In this document: piece after piece, positions 52,037-61,732 of the stretch | Layout of the letters: each line of letters begins with the position of its first letter | Position numbering within the stretch: the stretch's first letter is position 1 | NCBI RefSeq assembly: GCF_039693965.1 | Contig: NZ_CP155576.1 | Location: 2,666,001 to 2,730,000, forward strand | Direction: 5' to 3' | DNA length: 64,000 nt | From: Moraxella sp. K1664 | GTDB lineage: Bacteria > Pseudomonadota > Gammaproteobacteria > Pseudomonadales > Moraxellaceae | Translations under genes and position numbers: made by a program | Notes under the pieces: generated by a model | Databases searched by the model: none | The model's input: the letters and a program-made list of their open reading frames with translations, nothing else | What the model was told of the DNA's origin: nothing

Positions 52037-52860
52037 CACAGCCCCCAATGCGGTATGCGTAACAAAATCAAGGCGATGACAATCCCCACACACGCCGACA
52101 ACGTCAGCATGGTTGCAAACATCCACCGCCCTACCCCCATGTTGATATACCCCTTTAAAATGTCCGATAAGGCGTTAATGATAGGAAAGCTCGGCACCAG
52201 TAACAGCACGCTAGACGCCACCGCCACATCGGCATTGACCCCCAGCTCTAAAAAGTACGCCACCGCCCCAAGTAAAGTCGCCACAAAGGCGGTGATGATG
52301 ACCACCACAAAAGGGTTAAAATGATGAGCGGACAGATACATGCGAGTGCGTATGGCACAAAACCCTGCCACGAGCGTTACCAGCGAGATAGCCAAACCAC
52401 CGCCGTTAAGATAAGCAAAACAAGCACAGGACATACCCACAAAAAATGCCATGAGCGTGTTGGGATATGTGGTGCGGTCAATATTATCCAGTCGCTTTTC
52501 GGTGTGGGTAACGGCGTGTTCGTCTCGTCCGCCTGCTTGTCTTTGACGTTCGACATCTAGGACGATTTGCTGAATCTGCACCAAGATACTCACATTAATC
52601 CCCTGATGAACGGTGTTGCGTACGGTTGTGATACAATGTCCATTATACAGCGTGGTGAGCGTAATGGCATTAAAAGACAATCCGCATTCCACGCCCCCAA
52701 CGCCCAACGCCACGCCCAAACGTTTGGTCAAATCCACCACAACCACTGACTCCGCCCCATACTGCATGAGCAACAACGCACAGCGAACGCACAGGCGAGT
52801 GATTCGCTGTTGCTCTTCGTGCGACAGATAGGGCAGTTTTTTGGGCATCACATCGGACAT
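52036..52860 (-). CDS. threonine/serine exporter family protein, large subunit (ThrE N-terminal half)
   Basis: A 274-residue protein. The soluble first 100 residues (RLCVRCALLLMQYGAESVVVVDLTKRLG) are followed by hydrophobic helices with VPSFPIINALSDILKGYINMG, as in the DUF1212/ThrE N-terminal domain. The family exports threonine and serine by proton antiport in Corynebacterium. Substrates in other bacteria are inferred. It is translationally coupled to the small subunit by a TGATG overlap. Confidence 0.87.
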   Translation of the reverse strand: MSDVMPKKLPYLSHEEQQRITRLCVRCALLLMQYGAESVVVVDLTKRLGVALGVGGVECGLSFNAITLTTLYNGHCITTVRNTVHQGINVSILVQIQQIVLDVERQRQAGGRDEHAVTHTEKRLDNIDRTTYPNTLMAFFVGMSCACFAYLNGGGLAISLVTLVAGFCAIRTRMYLSAHHFNPFVVVIITAFVATLLGAVAYFLELGVNADVAVASSVLLLVPSFPIINALSDILKGYINMGVGRWMFATMLTLSACVGIVIALILLRIPHWGL

Positions 52861-52943
52861 GGCAGAGATAACGGCAAATGGCTAAGAATAAGGCGATTAT
52901 TGTAATCCAAAATGGACGAAAAATACAGTATGAACTCGCCTAA

Positions 52944-52978
52944 TAAAAAACGCACTTGATATCATCAAATGCGTTTTT
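52944..52978 (-). terminator. terminator of etfBA
   Basis: On the minus strand AAAACGCATTTGAT pairs with ATCAAGTGCGTTTT (one wobble) and runs into a T tract, 15 bp past the etfA stop. Confidence 0.8.
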
Positions 52979-52993
52979 GGTAAGTCTTATCAA

Positions 52994-53926
52994 TTACAAT
53001 TTAGAAGTCAGCTCAGGCACTGCCACTTGATAATCCGCTTCCAAGAAATAATCCGCCACACTCGCAATCGGAGCTTCTGGGTCGGTGTTAATCGCCACAA
53101 TGGTCTTAGAGTCTTTCATACCTGCTAGGTGCTGAATCGCTCCCGAGATACCCACGGCAATGTACAGATTTGGGGCAACGATTTTGCCGGTTTGACCCAC
53201 TTGCAAATCATTGGGTACAAAACCTGCGTCCACCGCCGCACGGCTAGCACCCATGGCGGCACCGAGTTTGTCCGCCAGTGGCTCGATGTATTTGGTAAAG
53301 TTCTCGCCACTTGCCAACGCTCGTCCGCCTGATACCACGATATTGGCAGATGTTAGTTCTGGACGGTCAGATTTGGCAAGCTCTTCACCCACAAAGCTAG
53401 ATTTGCCACTATCACCGCCCACGCTCACGCTCTCAACGCTTGCACTACCGCCTGTGGCAGGTGCCGAGTCAAACGCTGTACCACGCACGCTTAGCACGAT
53501 TTTATCTTCTGCCGATTGTACGGTTGCTGTGGCGTTACCTGCATAGATAGGACGCTCAAAAGTCTTGGCATCAATCACTGCCGTGATGTCTGATACCATG
53601 CTCACATCAAGCAGAGCTGCCACACGGGGCAAAAAGTTCTTACCTGTCGTGGTCGCAGGGGCGATGATGTGGCTATATGCACCGGCAAGCTCTACCACCA
53701 ATGGGGCGACATTTTCGGCAAGCTGATTGGCAAAGGCAGGGTTATCAGCAAGTAGCACTTTACTCACGCCTGATACTTGGGCGACGCTGTCGGCAACGGC
53801 TTGGGCGTTTGAGCCTGCCACTAATACATGAATGTCGCTGTCAATTTGACTGGCGGCGGTGATTGTGGCAAGGGTCGCCGATTTTAATTCTTGGTTGTCG
53901 TGTTCAGCATAAACTAATACGGTCAT
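52994..53926 (-). CDS. etfA: electron transfer flavoprotein alpha subunit
   Basis: EtfA, with EtfB, takes electrons from acyl-CoA and related dehydrogenases and passes them to ETF:quinone oxidoreductase. The 310 residues end in the FAD domain. Motifs are SGGRALASGENF, GASRAAVDAGFVPNDLQVGQTGK, and YIAVGISGAIQHLAGMKDSK followed by TIVAINTDPEAPI. The standard length and the order etfB-etfA agree with the usual operon. The gap to etfB is longer than usual (149 bp) and holds palindromes. Confidence 0.97.
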   Translation of the reverse strand: MTVLVYAEHDNQELKSATLATITAASQIDSDIHVLVAGSNAQAVADSVAQVSGVSKVLLADNPAFANQLAENVAPLVVELAGAYSHIIAPATTTGKNFLPRVAALLDVSMVSDITAVIDAKTFERPIYAGNATATVQSAEDKIVLSVRGTAFDSAPATGGSASVESVSVGGDSGKSSFVGEELAKSDRPELTSANIVVSGGRALASGENFTKYIEPLADKLGAAMGASRAAVDAGFVPNDLQVGQTGKIVAPNLYIAVGISGAIQHLAGMKDSKTIVAINTDPEAPIASVADYFLEADYQVAVPELTSKL

Positions 53927-53989
53927 GGCTGTATCCTTTTTATCTTTACAATAGTCAAATAAATGGTCAAATTAATTTGGGAGATGTAA

Positions 53990-54039
53990 GGGCAAATCAC
54001 ATTTGCCCTAATTTGGACTTATGGGTGAATAAATCACCC
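53990..54039. repeat. two short palindromes between etfB and etfA
   Basis: GGGCAAATCACATTTGCCC (53990-54008) and GGGTGAATAAATCACCC (54023-54039). They lie inside an operon and could form hairpins in the etfBA mRNA between the two cistrons. Confidence 0.7.
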
Positions 54040-54075
54040 CTACATTTCCACATTTTAATTAATTTTGAAATTACT

Positions 54076-54825
54076 TTAAATTACCTTCGCTTCGTTTTTA
54101 AGCTTATCAATCAACTCATCAACGCTCGCCACTTTTACGCCTGCACTACGCTCGGCAGGGGCTTTGACTTTTAATGTGGTCAGTTTAGATGTCATGTCCA
54201 CGCCAAAATCGGCAGGGGTTTTGGTGTCTAGTGGCTTTTTCTTGGCTGCCATGATATTAGGTAGTTTTGGAAAGCGTGGCTCATTAAGACGCAAATCTGT
54301 GGTAACAACCGCAGGCAGTGGCAAATTCACGGTTTGCAAACCACCGTCAATCTCACGAGTTACTTTGACCGCACCGCCTTCTACCACCACTTCGGATGCA
54401 AAGGTGCCTTGACCGACATTCATGAGTGCCGCCAGCATTTGCCCTGTTTGGTTATTATCATCATCAATGGCTTGCTTGCCGAGTAGGATAAGCTCTGCCC
54501 CTTCGGCTTCTGCCACGCCTTTTAGGATTTTGGCGACTTGTAGCGGATATGGTTTGGCGTCCGTCTCAACCAATACCCCACGGTCAGCACCTAATGCCAA
54601 TGCCGAACGCAGTTGTTCTTGCGATTGACTGGTGCCGATAGATACAGCGATAATCTCGCTTGCCACGCCCTTTTCCTTTAAGCGAACCGCTTCTTCAATG
54701 GCAATTTCACAAAATGGGTTTACGCTCATCTTGGCGTTGGTCAAGTCCACGCCAGACTCATCTGCTTTAACACGCACTTTGACGTTGTGGTCAACAACAC
54801 GCTTGACGGCAACTAATACTTTCAT
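54076..54825 (-). CDS. etfB: electron transfer flavoprotein beta subunit
   Basis: The 249-residue beta subunit binds AMP and supports FAD binding by EtfA. It starts [20 protein letters not shown] and contains [33 protein letters not shown] and [20 protein letters not shown]. Near the C-terminus is [13 protein letters not shown], the recognition loop region. Complete. It is the first gene of the etfBA operon. Confidence 0.97.
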   Translation of the reverse strand: MKVLVAVKRVVDHNVKVRVKADESGVDLTNAKMSVNPFCEIAIEEAVRLKEKGVASEIIAVSIGTSQSQEQLRSALALGADRGVLVETDAKPYPLQVAKILKGVAEAEGAELILLGKQAIDDDNNQTGQMLAALMNVGQGTFASEVVVEGGAVKVTREIDGGLQTVNLPLPAVVTTDLRLNEPRFPKLPNIMAAKKKPLDTKTPADFGVDMTSKLTTLKVKAPAERSAGVKVASVDELIDKLKNEAKVI

Positions 54826-55206
54826 GGTTACTCCGTTTTTTGGGTTTTAAAAATTTAATAAAAATATATCACATTTATCAGCTTTATGCCATGCTAGATT
54901 GTCTAAAATTTACAAATTTTGGTCAAATACTTAACGTGAATGAGCAGTCATTTTTATTTTTGGCGGTTTGGGTATATGGAAATTAGGTAATGAAAAACAG
55001 CACTCTTTTAAAAATCTAACCATAGGATAAATTGCAATTTACCCTTACACGCTTTTCCAAAACATAATCCTTTAACGTTAAAATACACCAATGACAGTAA
55101 AGTGCGTACCACACACCCTACCATGCGACAAATGAATTTTTTAAAATTAGCATGGGTGCGAATTAGGGTTAATTGATTATACATTGCTAAAATAACAAAA
55201 ACAAAA
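54826..55206. other. intergenic region with degenerate palindromes
   Basis: About 380 bp. It contains the presumed etfB promoter region on the minus strand and decayed repeats such as GGATAAATTGCAATTTACCC (55025-55044) and a GTGCGTACCACACACC piece near 55099. No gene is seen. Confidence 0.5.
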
Positions 55207-55230
55207 AGCACCCAAATTGCTTTGAGTGCT
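55207..55230 (-). terminator. terminator of the cold-shock gene
   Basis: A 10-bp stem AGCACTCAAA / TTTGGGTGCT with a GCAA loop, followed on the minus strand by TTTTTGTTTTT. Confidence 0.85.
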
Positions 55231-55249
55231 TAATCAATGATATTGGCAA

Positions 55250-55462
55250 TTAGATTTTTTCAATCTCTTCGGCTTGTGGGCCTTTTTTGCCTTCGCCTAG
55301 AATGAACGCCACTTTTTGACCTTCGGCTAGGGTTTTAAAACCAGAACCAGTAATGGCACTGTAATGGGCGAATACGTCTTGACCGCCTGCGTCTTGGGCG
55401 ATAAAACCAAAACCTTTGGCTTCATTGAACCATTTAACGGTACCAGTAACTTTGTTTGACAT
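55250..55462 (-). CDS. cold-shock domain protein (CspA family)
   Basis: A 70-residue single-stranded nucleic acid-binding protein. The RNA-binding motifs are KGFGFI (RNP1, about residues 16-21) and DVFAHY (RNP2, about 29-34). It starts [18 protein letters not shown] and ends [12 protein letters not shown]. The length is standard for the family. It has a long leader, as CspA-type genes often do. Confidence 0.96.
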   Translation of the reverse strand: MSNKVTGTVKWFNEAKGFGFIAQDAGGQDVFAHYSAITGSGFKTLAEGQKVAFILGEGKKGPQAEEIEKI

Positions 55463-55714
55463 GAGAGTTTTCCTTGAAAATGGGGAAATAATGGCAAAAT
55501 GCCGTGAAAATATTTATGTTGCCAAAACCGCAAAATAAGTTAAAGATACGACGCTTAAACTCTATATCAAACCGATAAGTTGCCTTAATGGTTCAGTAAT
55601 AAATCTAACATACGCCCTGATACCAGCACTCGTCCGCAAGTTATCAAAGTCGTTTTTTCGCACAAGGCGAGCAAAACACAATCTATGGTACATAAATACC
55701 GTACAGCTAGTATA
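55463..55714 (-). promoter_or_regulatory. long 5' leader and possible promoter of the cold-shock gene
   Basis: A -10-like TATACT lies on the minus strand at 55709-55714. If it is used, the leader is about 240 nt, similar to the thermosensing leaders of cspA genes. No convincing -35 was found, and the leader fold cannot be computed here. Confidence 0.35.
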
Positions 55715-55753
55715 ACAAAGTTTTCATCAAAAAGGGGATTTATTTTTGTAATT

Positions 55754-56194
55754 TTACAAAAAAGGCAAATCGGTATAAGGCAAGGCAAGCATACTCACGC
55801 AAAGCACGGCAAACACAAGGGCAAACGACTGCGAATAGGTGAGATATTTGCTTGGTAGGACAATGTCTTTTGGGTCATCAGGCAGGTCATCTCCGATGAG
55901 TTTCGCCCCTTTTATCCAGCTTAGCAATGAATACACGCCATACACCACTGGCACACTCATCAATACCCCGTCAAATTCTAGAAAATACAACGCAAGCCCC
56001 GACACGATGAGCCATGATGACGTTAAAATGCTAATAACGACAAAGGGCGTGTTTTGGGGCAATTTGCCACCGTTACGGGCAACCCACGCCGACTCCACCC
56101 AAATCAAAATGGCAATGATAAGACTTGCCAAAATATACAAAATGGCAAAATCGGACAAACTGTTTAAAAAATGGTGAATATTATAAGCTATCAT
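55754..56194 (-). CDS. membrane protein of unknown function, 146 residues
   Basis: The ATG at 56194 gives MIAYNIHHFLNSLSDFAILY. The open frame continues upstream to 56275, but that would include the ilvC terminator. Four hydrophobic helices are separated by short loops, one of them IKGAKLIGDDLPDDPKDIVLP. No family is recognised. It follows ilvC on the same strand beyond a terminator. Confidence 0.65.
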   Translation of the reverse strand: MIAYNIHHFLNSLSDFAILYILASLIIAILIWVESAWVARNGGKLPQNTPFVVISILTSSWLIVSGLALYFLEFDGVLMSVPVVYGVYSLLSWIKGAKLIGDDLPDDPKDIVLPSKYLTYSQSFALVFAVLCVSMLALPYTDLPFL

Positions 56195-56256
56195 TAAAAA
56201 ATAAATCTGCACAAATGTGCTATTATACGCTGATTGGGGCGTGCTGGCAAGGCATG

Positions 56257-56284
56257 AAAAAACAACCGCCCACATGGACGGTCA
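56257..56284 (-). terminator. terminator of ilvC
   Basis: On the minus strand ACCGTCC-ATGT-GGGCGGT forms a 7-bp stem (one wobble), followed by TGTTTTTTC, 26 bp after the ilvC stop. Confidence 0.75.
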
Positions 56285-56308
56285 TTTTTATTTAAAAAGA
56301 AAATTAAA

Positions 56309-57373
<1,065 letters not shown>

Positions 57374-57377
57374 TTAA

Positions 57378-57746
57378 TTAAAAACTTATTCTGTTTAGAT
57401 AATTATTGACTTTTTTATCAAAAGAAAAAATTACGCTATTATCAATGATGCGATAAGCAATTAATAAGCAATCCATAGAAGTTTCTTTAAAAATTGATAA
57501 GGATTTTAGGATAACTGACTTATTTTCACTTTCAATCACATCATTTTCAAATAGTATCAAAAGTTTATCAGCAATCAATGCTCCGTCAATTTTATAAACG
57601 CTTTGTAATACGTGAATGACTTCATAAATGACGGCATTTAAACAAATCACATCATTATCATCAATGATTTGCTTGGCTTGTTGGCTTAATATATCGTGGT
57701 ATTGCAATAAAAAACGCAACAAAATATTTGTATCAATCAATGCCAT
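57378..57746 (-). CDS. PIN-domain toxin (putative ribonuclease)
   Basis: A 122-residue protein with the acidic residues expected of a PIN nuclease: ALIDTNILLRFLL (Asp about 5), AVIYEVIHVL (Glu), SMDCLLIAYR (Asp) and FSFDKKVNNYL (Asp). PIN toxins of VapC type cleave specific RNAs. It overlaps the preceding small gene by 14 bp, the normal arrangement of an antitoxin-toxin operon. Confidence 0.8.
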   Translation of the reverse strand: MALIDTNILLRFLLQYHDILSQQAKQIIDDNDVICLNAVIYEVIHVLQSVYKIDGALIADKLLILFENDVIESENKSVILKSLSIFKETSMDCLLIAYRIIDNSVIFSFDKKVNNYLNRISF

Positions 57747-57975
57747 ATTTTTTCCTGATTGCCATCTCTACCGCTTGTTCTTCTTTTGGCATTAAGTCAG
57801 AATTCGCAAATTGTGCCAACCCCCCTGCAAAATCGGATTTTTTGGTTGGTTGTGATACAAATTGATGTAAGGGCATTAAATGCACCTGCTCATCTTTGAC
57901 AATGACTTGTAGTTGTTTTTCATCTTTGATGTATGCCTGCACCATTGGCGGTAGGCTGGCAAGCTCTATAATCAT
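57733..57975 (-). CDS. putative antitoxin of the PIN toxin
   Basis: An 80-residue protein. The first half (IIELASLPPMVQAYIKDEKQ, LQVIVKDEQVHLMP) could be an AbrB/MazE-like or other small DNA-binding fold, though this is not certain. The second half is charged and helical (EEQAVEMAIRKKYGID), suitable for wrapping the toxin. Assignment rests on its size and its 14-bp overlap with the PIN gene. The ATG follows AGGAGAT. Confidence 0.65.
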   Translation of the reverse strand: MIIELASLPPMVQAYIKDEKQLQVIVKDEQVHLMPLHQFVSQPTKKSDFAGGLAQFANSDLMPKEEQAVEMAIRKKYGID

Positions 57976-58012
57976 TTTTATCTCCTTAAATCATTTTGGT
58001 AGATAATCAATA

Positions 58013-58300
58013 CTAATCATCTATCATGATTAACGGCTCATAATGTCGCTCTACATCAGCAGATACCACGCCCCACGCAGACAAACGCACACGAGCTTGA
58101 TGAAAGTCGAAGGCTTCTTTGTTCACAAATTCTTCATAAACCCAAAACTTATCGACATCGCTGTTGTCTTGTGTGATTTGAAATATCAAACAACCACTTT
58201 CTTGGCGTGTTAAGTCAATGTGTTTTTTAAGTTCATCTAAAATAACTTGCCGATTGGTTTTAGGAATGATGATATGACCTTTTAAGACAACTTTTGCCAT
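58013..58300 (-). CDS. antibiotic-biosynthesis-monooxygenase (ABM) domain protein
   Basis: A 95-residue ABM-fold protein (MAKVVLKGHIIIPKTNRQ, then QESGCLIFQITQDN and FWVYEEFVNKEAFDFHQ). The family includes YgiN-type quinol monooxygenases and is typically a dimer of ferredoxin-like subunits. Its ATG overlaps the ilvH stop (TGATG), so it is translated together with acetolactate synthase. This is an unexpected partner. A link to acetolactate synthase, a flavin and oxygen-sensitive enzyme, is only speculation. Confidence 0.82.
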   Translation of the reverse strand: MAKVVLKGHIIIPKTNRQVILDELKKHIDLTRQESGCLIFQITQDNSDVDKFWVYEEFVNKEAFDFHQARVRLSAWGVVSADVERHYEPLIMIDD

Positions 58301-58812
58301 CACAAAGAAAGCGTCCGCTCGCCCCGTGCAATACCAATCACGCCAGAGCGTACCACTTCTAGGATTTTATCACGTCCGATGACATCAATAAAACCGTCTA
58401 GCTTGCCTGCATCCCCTGTGATAAGAATGGTATAAAGGTTTGCCGACACGTCCACGATTTGGGCTCGGAATATGTCCGCTGTACGGTACACTTCTTCACG
58501 GTATGCCCCTGTCGCTCGTACTTTGATTAGCATAAGCTCACGCTCAATCTGACTACCGCCAGAGACTTCCGATAGATTTTGGACTTTGACCACTTCAATG
58601 AGTTTATGAAGTTGTTTGGTAATCTGCTCAATCTTATCGGCCGTGGTAATCGTGGTTAGGGTAAGCCGTGATAACGTCGGGTCTTCGGTGGCAGCAACGT
58701 TTAGCGTATCAATGTTATAACCACGCTGACTAAACAGCCCCACCACACGAGACAGCGAGCCTGCTTCGTTTTCCATAAGTACCGAAATCAAGTGTTTTTG
58801 TAACTGTGCCAT
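58300..58812 (-). CDS. ilvH: acetolactate synthase small (regulatory) subunit
   Basis: Regulatory subunit that confers valine feedback inhibition. The ATG at 58812 overlaps the ilvI stop codon (TAATG), giving 170 residues, rather than the longer upstream frame. It starts [20 protein letters not shown], the N-terminal ACT domain (GLFSQRGYNIDTLNVA). The C-terminal part has RTADIFRAQIVDVS and GDAGKLDGFIDVI. Length and motifs are standard. Confidence 0.95.
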   Translation of the reverse strand: MAQLQKHLISVLMENEAGSLSRVVGLFSQRGYNIDTLNVAATEDPTLSRLTLTTITTADKIEQITKQLHKLIEVVKVQNLSEVSGGSQIERELMLIKVRATGAYREEVYRTADIFRAQIVDVSANLYTILITGDAGKLDGFIDVIGRDKILEVVRSGVIGIARGERTLSL

Positions 58813-60644
58813 TAGGTACGCTCCCCTTTTGATAACCACATATCACGCATGGACTGCCCTGCCACTTGCATGGGATAGACGTGCTCACTTCTGTCCACAT
58901 ACACATCAATAAATACCAAACCGTCCATTTCTAGGGCTTCTTTTAACTCTTGTTCCATAGTGGCAGGATTGGTAATTTTTACGCCTTTATGCCCATAGCT
59001 TTCGGCAAGTTTGACAAAATCAGGCAAGGATTTCATATAGCTTTGGGCGTGGCGACCTTCATACAGCATATCTTGCCACTGCTTTACCATACCAAGTTGG
59101 GCGTTGTTTAAGTTTAAAATCTTAACAGGCAAATTATACTGCAAGCACGTTGATAGCTCTTGGATATTCATCTGAATGGAGCCTTCGCCTGTGATACAGA
59201 CGACCGTTTTTTCAGGGCAGGCAAGTTTTGCCGCCATGGCATAGGGTAGACCTACGCCCATGGTGCCAAGTCCGCCAGAGTTTAGCCATTGGCGTGGCTC
59301 GTCATATTTATAATATAAAGCAGCGAACATTTGGTGCTGACCGACATCAGACGTGATAATTGCTTTACCGTCCGTGAGTTTACACAGCGTTTCAACGACT
59401 CGTTGTGGCATAATCGCATGAACAGGTGCGTCCGTGTCATCGCCATAACGCAAGCCATGACGTTTACGCCATTCGTTGATTTGTGTCCACCAATCAGCAA
59501 GGGCGTGTTCGTCTAGGCGTTTGTCGCTGGATTTGACAATGCTCACCATTTCGGTCAAGACAGGCTTGACATCGCCCACGATAGGGATATGGGCGTTAAT
59601 GGTTTTTGAGATAGACGTTGGGTCAATGTCAATATGGATAATGGTTGCGTTTGGGCAGAATTTTTTGACGTTGTTGGTAACACGGTCATCAAACCTTGCC
59701 CCCACCGCCAAAATAACGTCCGCATGGTGCATGGTCATGTTGGCTTCATAAGTGCCGTGCATACCGAGCATACCGACAAACTGCTCGCTCGTGGCAGGAT
59801 ATGCCCCTAGCCCCATGAGCGTGTTGGTAACGGGCAAGTTTAACAAATTGGCAAGTTCACGCAGTTCATCGCTTGCCCCGCCTTGTACCACGCCACCGCC
59901 TGAGTAGAGTACAGGGCGTTTGGCGGAGAGTAGCAAATCCACCGCTTTTTTGATTTGACCGCTATGTCCTTTGGACGTTGGCTGATAAGAGCGAATGTGA
60001 ATCTCGCTTGGCATAACGTAGTCAAATTTATCGGCAGGGTTCGTCATATCCTTTGGAATATCCACCACCACAGGGCCGGGACGACCTGAGCTTGCGATAA
60101 AAAAGGCTTTTTTGATAATCGTGGGAATCTCGGCAGGATTACGCACTTGAAAACTATGCTTGACCACAGGGCGAGACACGCCAATCATGTCGCATTCTTG
60201 GAAAGCATCATCGCCAATCAAGGTGCTTGGCACTTGCCCTGCCAGTACCACCATAGGAATAGAGTCCATGAACGCTGTGGCAATGGCGGTTACGGTGTTG
60301 GTAACGCCCGGCCCTGACGTAGCTAGCACCACGCCTGTACGTCCTGTAACACGGCTATAAGCGTCCGCCATGTGTCCTGCCGCCTGCTCGTGGCGAACTA
60401 GGATATGCTCAATCTTGTCTTGCTTAAATAGAGCATCATAGATATGTAGCACCGCCCCACCAGGGTAGCCAAAAATATGGGTTACGCCTTCATCAACTAA
60501 GGCTTGCACAAGTAGCTCCGCCCCACTCATGGCAACGGTTTCGCCACGGGCAAGTTTGGCTTGATTTTCATGGAAATGTTTGGCAGCGTCTGCCGTCTGA
60601 GTATGCCCCGTCATGTTGGGGGCTTGGGTGGTTTGCTCTGTCAT
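58812..60644 (-). CDS. ilvI: acetolactate synthase large (catalytic) subunit
   Basis: A ThDP-dependent enzyme forming acetolactate from two pyruvates. The ATG at 60644 follows AAAGGATTGAT and gives 610 residues. The first about 35 residues are an extra Thr/Gln/His-rich extension. Motifs: [14 protein letters not shown] (catalytic Glu of the ThDP site), [20 protein letters not shown], and the ThDP/magnesium motif [14 protein letters not shown] followed by [12 protein letters not shown]. It is the first gene of the ilvI-ilvH-ABM operon. ilvB is the alternative gene symbol. Confidence 0.95.
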   Translation of the reverse strand: MTEQTTQAPNMTGHTQTADAAKHFHENQAKLARGETVAMSGAELLVQALVDEGVTHIFGYPGGAVLHIYDALFKQDKIEHILVRHEQAAGHMADAYSRVTGRTGVVLATSGPGVTNTVTAIATAFMDSIPMVVLAGQVPSTLIGDDAFQECDMIGVSRPVVKHSFQVRNPAEIPTIIKKAFFIASSGRPGPVVVDIPKDMTNPADKFDYVMPSEIHIRSYQPTSKGHSGQIKKAVDLLLSAKRPVLYSGGGVVQGGASDELRELANLLNLPVTNTLMGLGAYPATSEQFVGMLGMHGTYEANMTMHHADVILAVGARFDDRVTNNVKKFCPNATIIHIDIDPTSISKTINAHIPIVGDVKPVLTEMVSIVKSSDKRLDEHALADWWTQINEWRKRHGLRYGDDTDAPVHAIMPQRVVETLCKLTDGKAIITSDVGQHQMFAALYYKYDEPRQWLNSGGLGTMGVGLPYAMAAKLACPEKTVVCITGEGSIQMNIQELSTCLQYNLPVKILNLNNAQLGMVKQWQDMLYEGRHAQSYMKSLPDFVKLAESYGHKGVKITNPATMEQELKEALEMDGLVFIDVYVDRSEHVYPMQVAGQSMRDMWLSKGERT

Positions 60645-61113
60645 ATCAATCCTTTTTCCCAAAATGGGGTTAAACAAACACAACTTACCAAAGACGTGGT
60701 ACAAGGACTGACAAAGAGATGAGAATGTCGTCTTGCAGACCGGTAAGTCTTGTGCAATGTTAAATCGGTGTGAATAAACGGTAATCTATTCGCTTGGACT
60801 TAACAAACGTCTTTTTGATAAAGAACGCTGACTTCTATAACTAATTTTTATAAGTTAAAAAACTTTTGACAAATTTAGTTATTAAAATTAAGATTTGGCT
60901 ATCTTACCCCAAAACATCTTTTTTGCCAATAGTTTTTTAAAGATTATTGTTAATTTTTTCAAATAACACCAAAATTTGTTCAAAAAGCGACAAATACCGC
61001 ATTTATTCGCCTAATTGGTCTTGATTTTATCGTGGTTTTGTTGCAATATTAGCATTAATTTTTTGCCGATTTTGGATGGGCAATTCACACCGTCCAACAG
61101 TAAGGATTTTTTC
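60645..61113. other. divergent intergenic region upstream of ilvI
   Basis: About 470 bp between divergent ilvI and the DUF4124-like gene. On the minus strand a -35-like TTGTCA lies near 60890, about 245 bp before ilvI, which would leave a long leader. I saw no convincing Ile/Leu/Val-rich leader peptide or terminator-antiterminator pair. Confidence 0.4.
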
Positions 61114-61575
61114 ATGAAACTTCATACCTTAACCGCCCTACTTCTTAGTGTTGTCACTTTTGGCATTACCGCCAATGCCAATACCACCATCTATGAGAGC
61201 ATTGGCAAGCATGGCGAAGTGGTTTATAGCCAAATGCAACCAAAAAATACCACCAATTTTAAAGTTCACTCCATGCGTAATGATGGGCGTGTCGCTGATG
61301 CAGGTCAGCTGTCAGAACAAACCCAACAACAAGCAGCACCATCACCCGAAGCTCAGCGTATTGCCGACCTAGAACAGCAAAATCAAGCCCTACAAAATCA
61401 AGAGCTTGCCAATCGCTGTCAGTCATTGCGTGCCAACTTTGCCAACCTAACCATCGGTGGTCGTATTTTTGAGACCAACGCCAATGGCGAGCGAGTCTAC
61501 CTAAATGATCAAGAGATTAGCTCAAAACGTCAGCAACACCAACAACTGATTAATCAGTACTGCCAAGGTGTATAA
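61114..61575 (+). CDS. secreted protein with DUF4124-like N-terminal region
   Basis: The ATG at 61114 follows TAAGGA and starts a signal peptide (MKLHTLTALLLSVVTFGITA, cleavage after ANA). The mature part opens with TTIYESIGKHGEVVYSQMQP, the pattern of DUF4124 proteins (Y.....G.v.YS..P). It continues with a Gln-rich helical stretch (RIADLEQQNQALQNQELANR, probably coiled coil) and a final part with two Cys residues. 153 residues, periplasmic. The function is unknown. Confidence 0.75.
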   Translation: MKLHTLTALLLSVVTFGITANANTTIYESIGKHGEVVYSQMQPKNTTNFKVHSMRNDGRVADAGQLSEQTQQQAAPSPEAQRIADLEQQNQALQNQELANRCQSLRANFANLTIGGRIFETNANGERVYLNDQEISSKRQQHQQLINQYCQGV

Positions 61576-61599
61576 GACACGCCATGCCACTCATGAGAA

Positions 61600-61630
61600 A
61601 AAACTCCACACTTGAGCGTGGAGTTTTTTA
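61600..61630 (+). terminator. terminator of the DUF4124-like gene
   Basis: AAAAACTCCACAC-TTGA-GCGTGGAGTTTTT stem-loop with a T tract. Confidence 0.9.
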
Positions 61631-61636
61631 TGGCTA

Positions 61637-61732
61637 GGGCGTGTCTGCCATTGATAACATTTTTATAAAATAAGATGAAAATTTAACACTTTAATCCATT
61701 TTTCATTGCAAATACCAAAGGCAGGCACGCCC
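61637..61732 (-). mobile_element. MITE-like structured repeat, copy G (96 bp, internally deleted, inverted)
   Basis: TA duplicates at 61635-61636 and 61733-61734. The arms are GGGCGTGTCTGCC and, on the minus strand, GGGCGTGCCTGCC. Both inner hairpins are deleted, leaving the AT-rich parts. Its right-hand TA plus first G make up the TAG stop codon of rpoN. Confidence 0.83.

Noticed and set aside
53863-54174. Plus-strand frame of 103 codons across the etfB-etfA gap
   Set aside because: It overlaps both etf genes antisense and the palindromes between them. No start signal or recognisable product.
60645-60900. Possible attenuator or leader peptide upstream of ilvI
   Set aside because: No short frame rich in Ile, Val or Leu codons and no terminator-antiterminator pair was found by eye.
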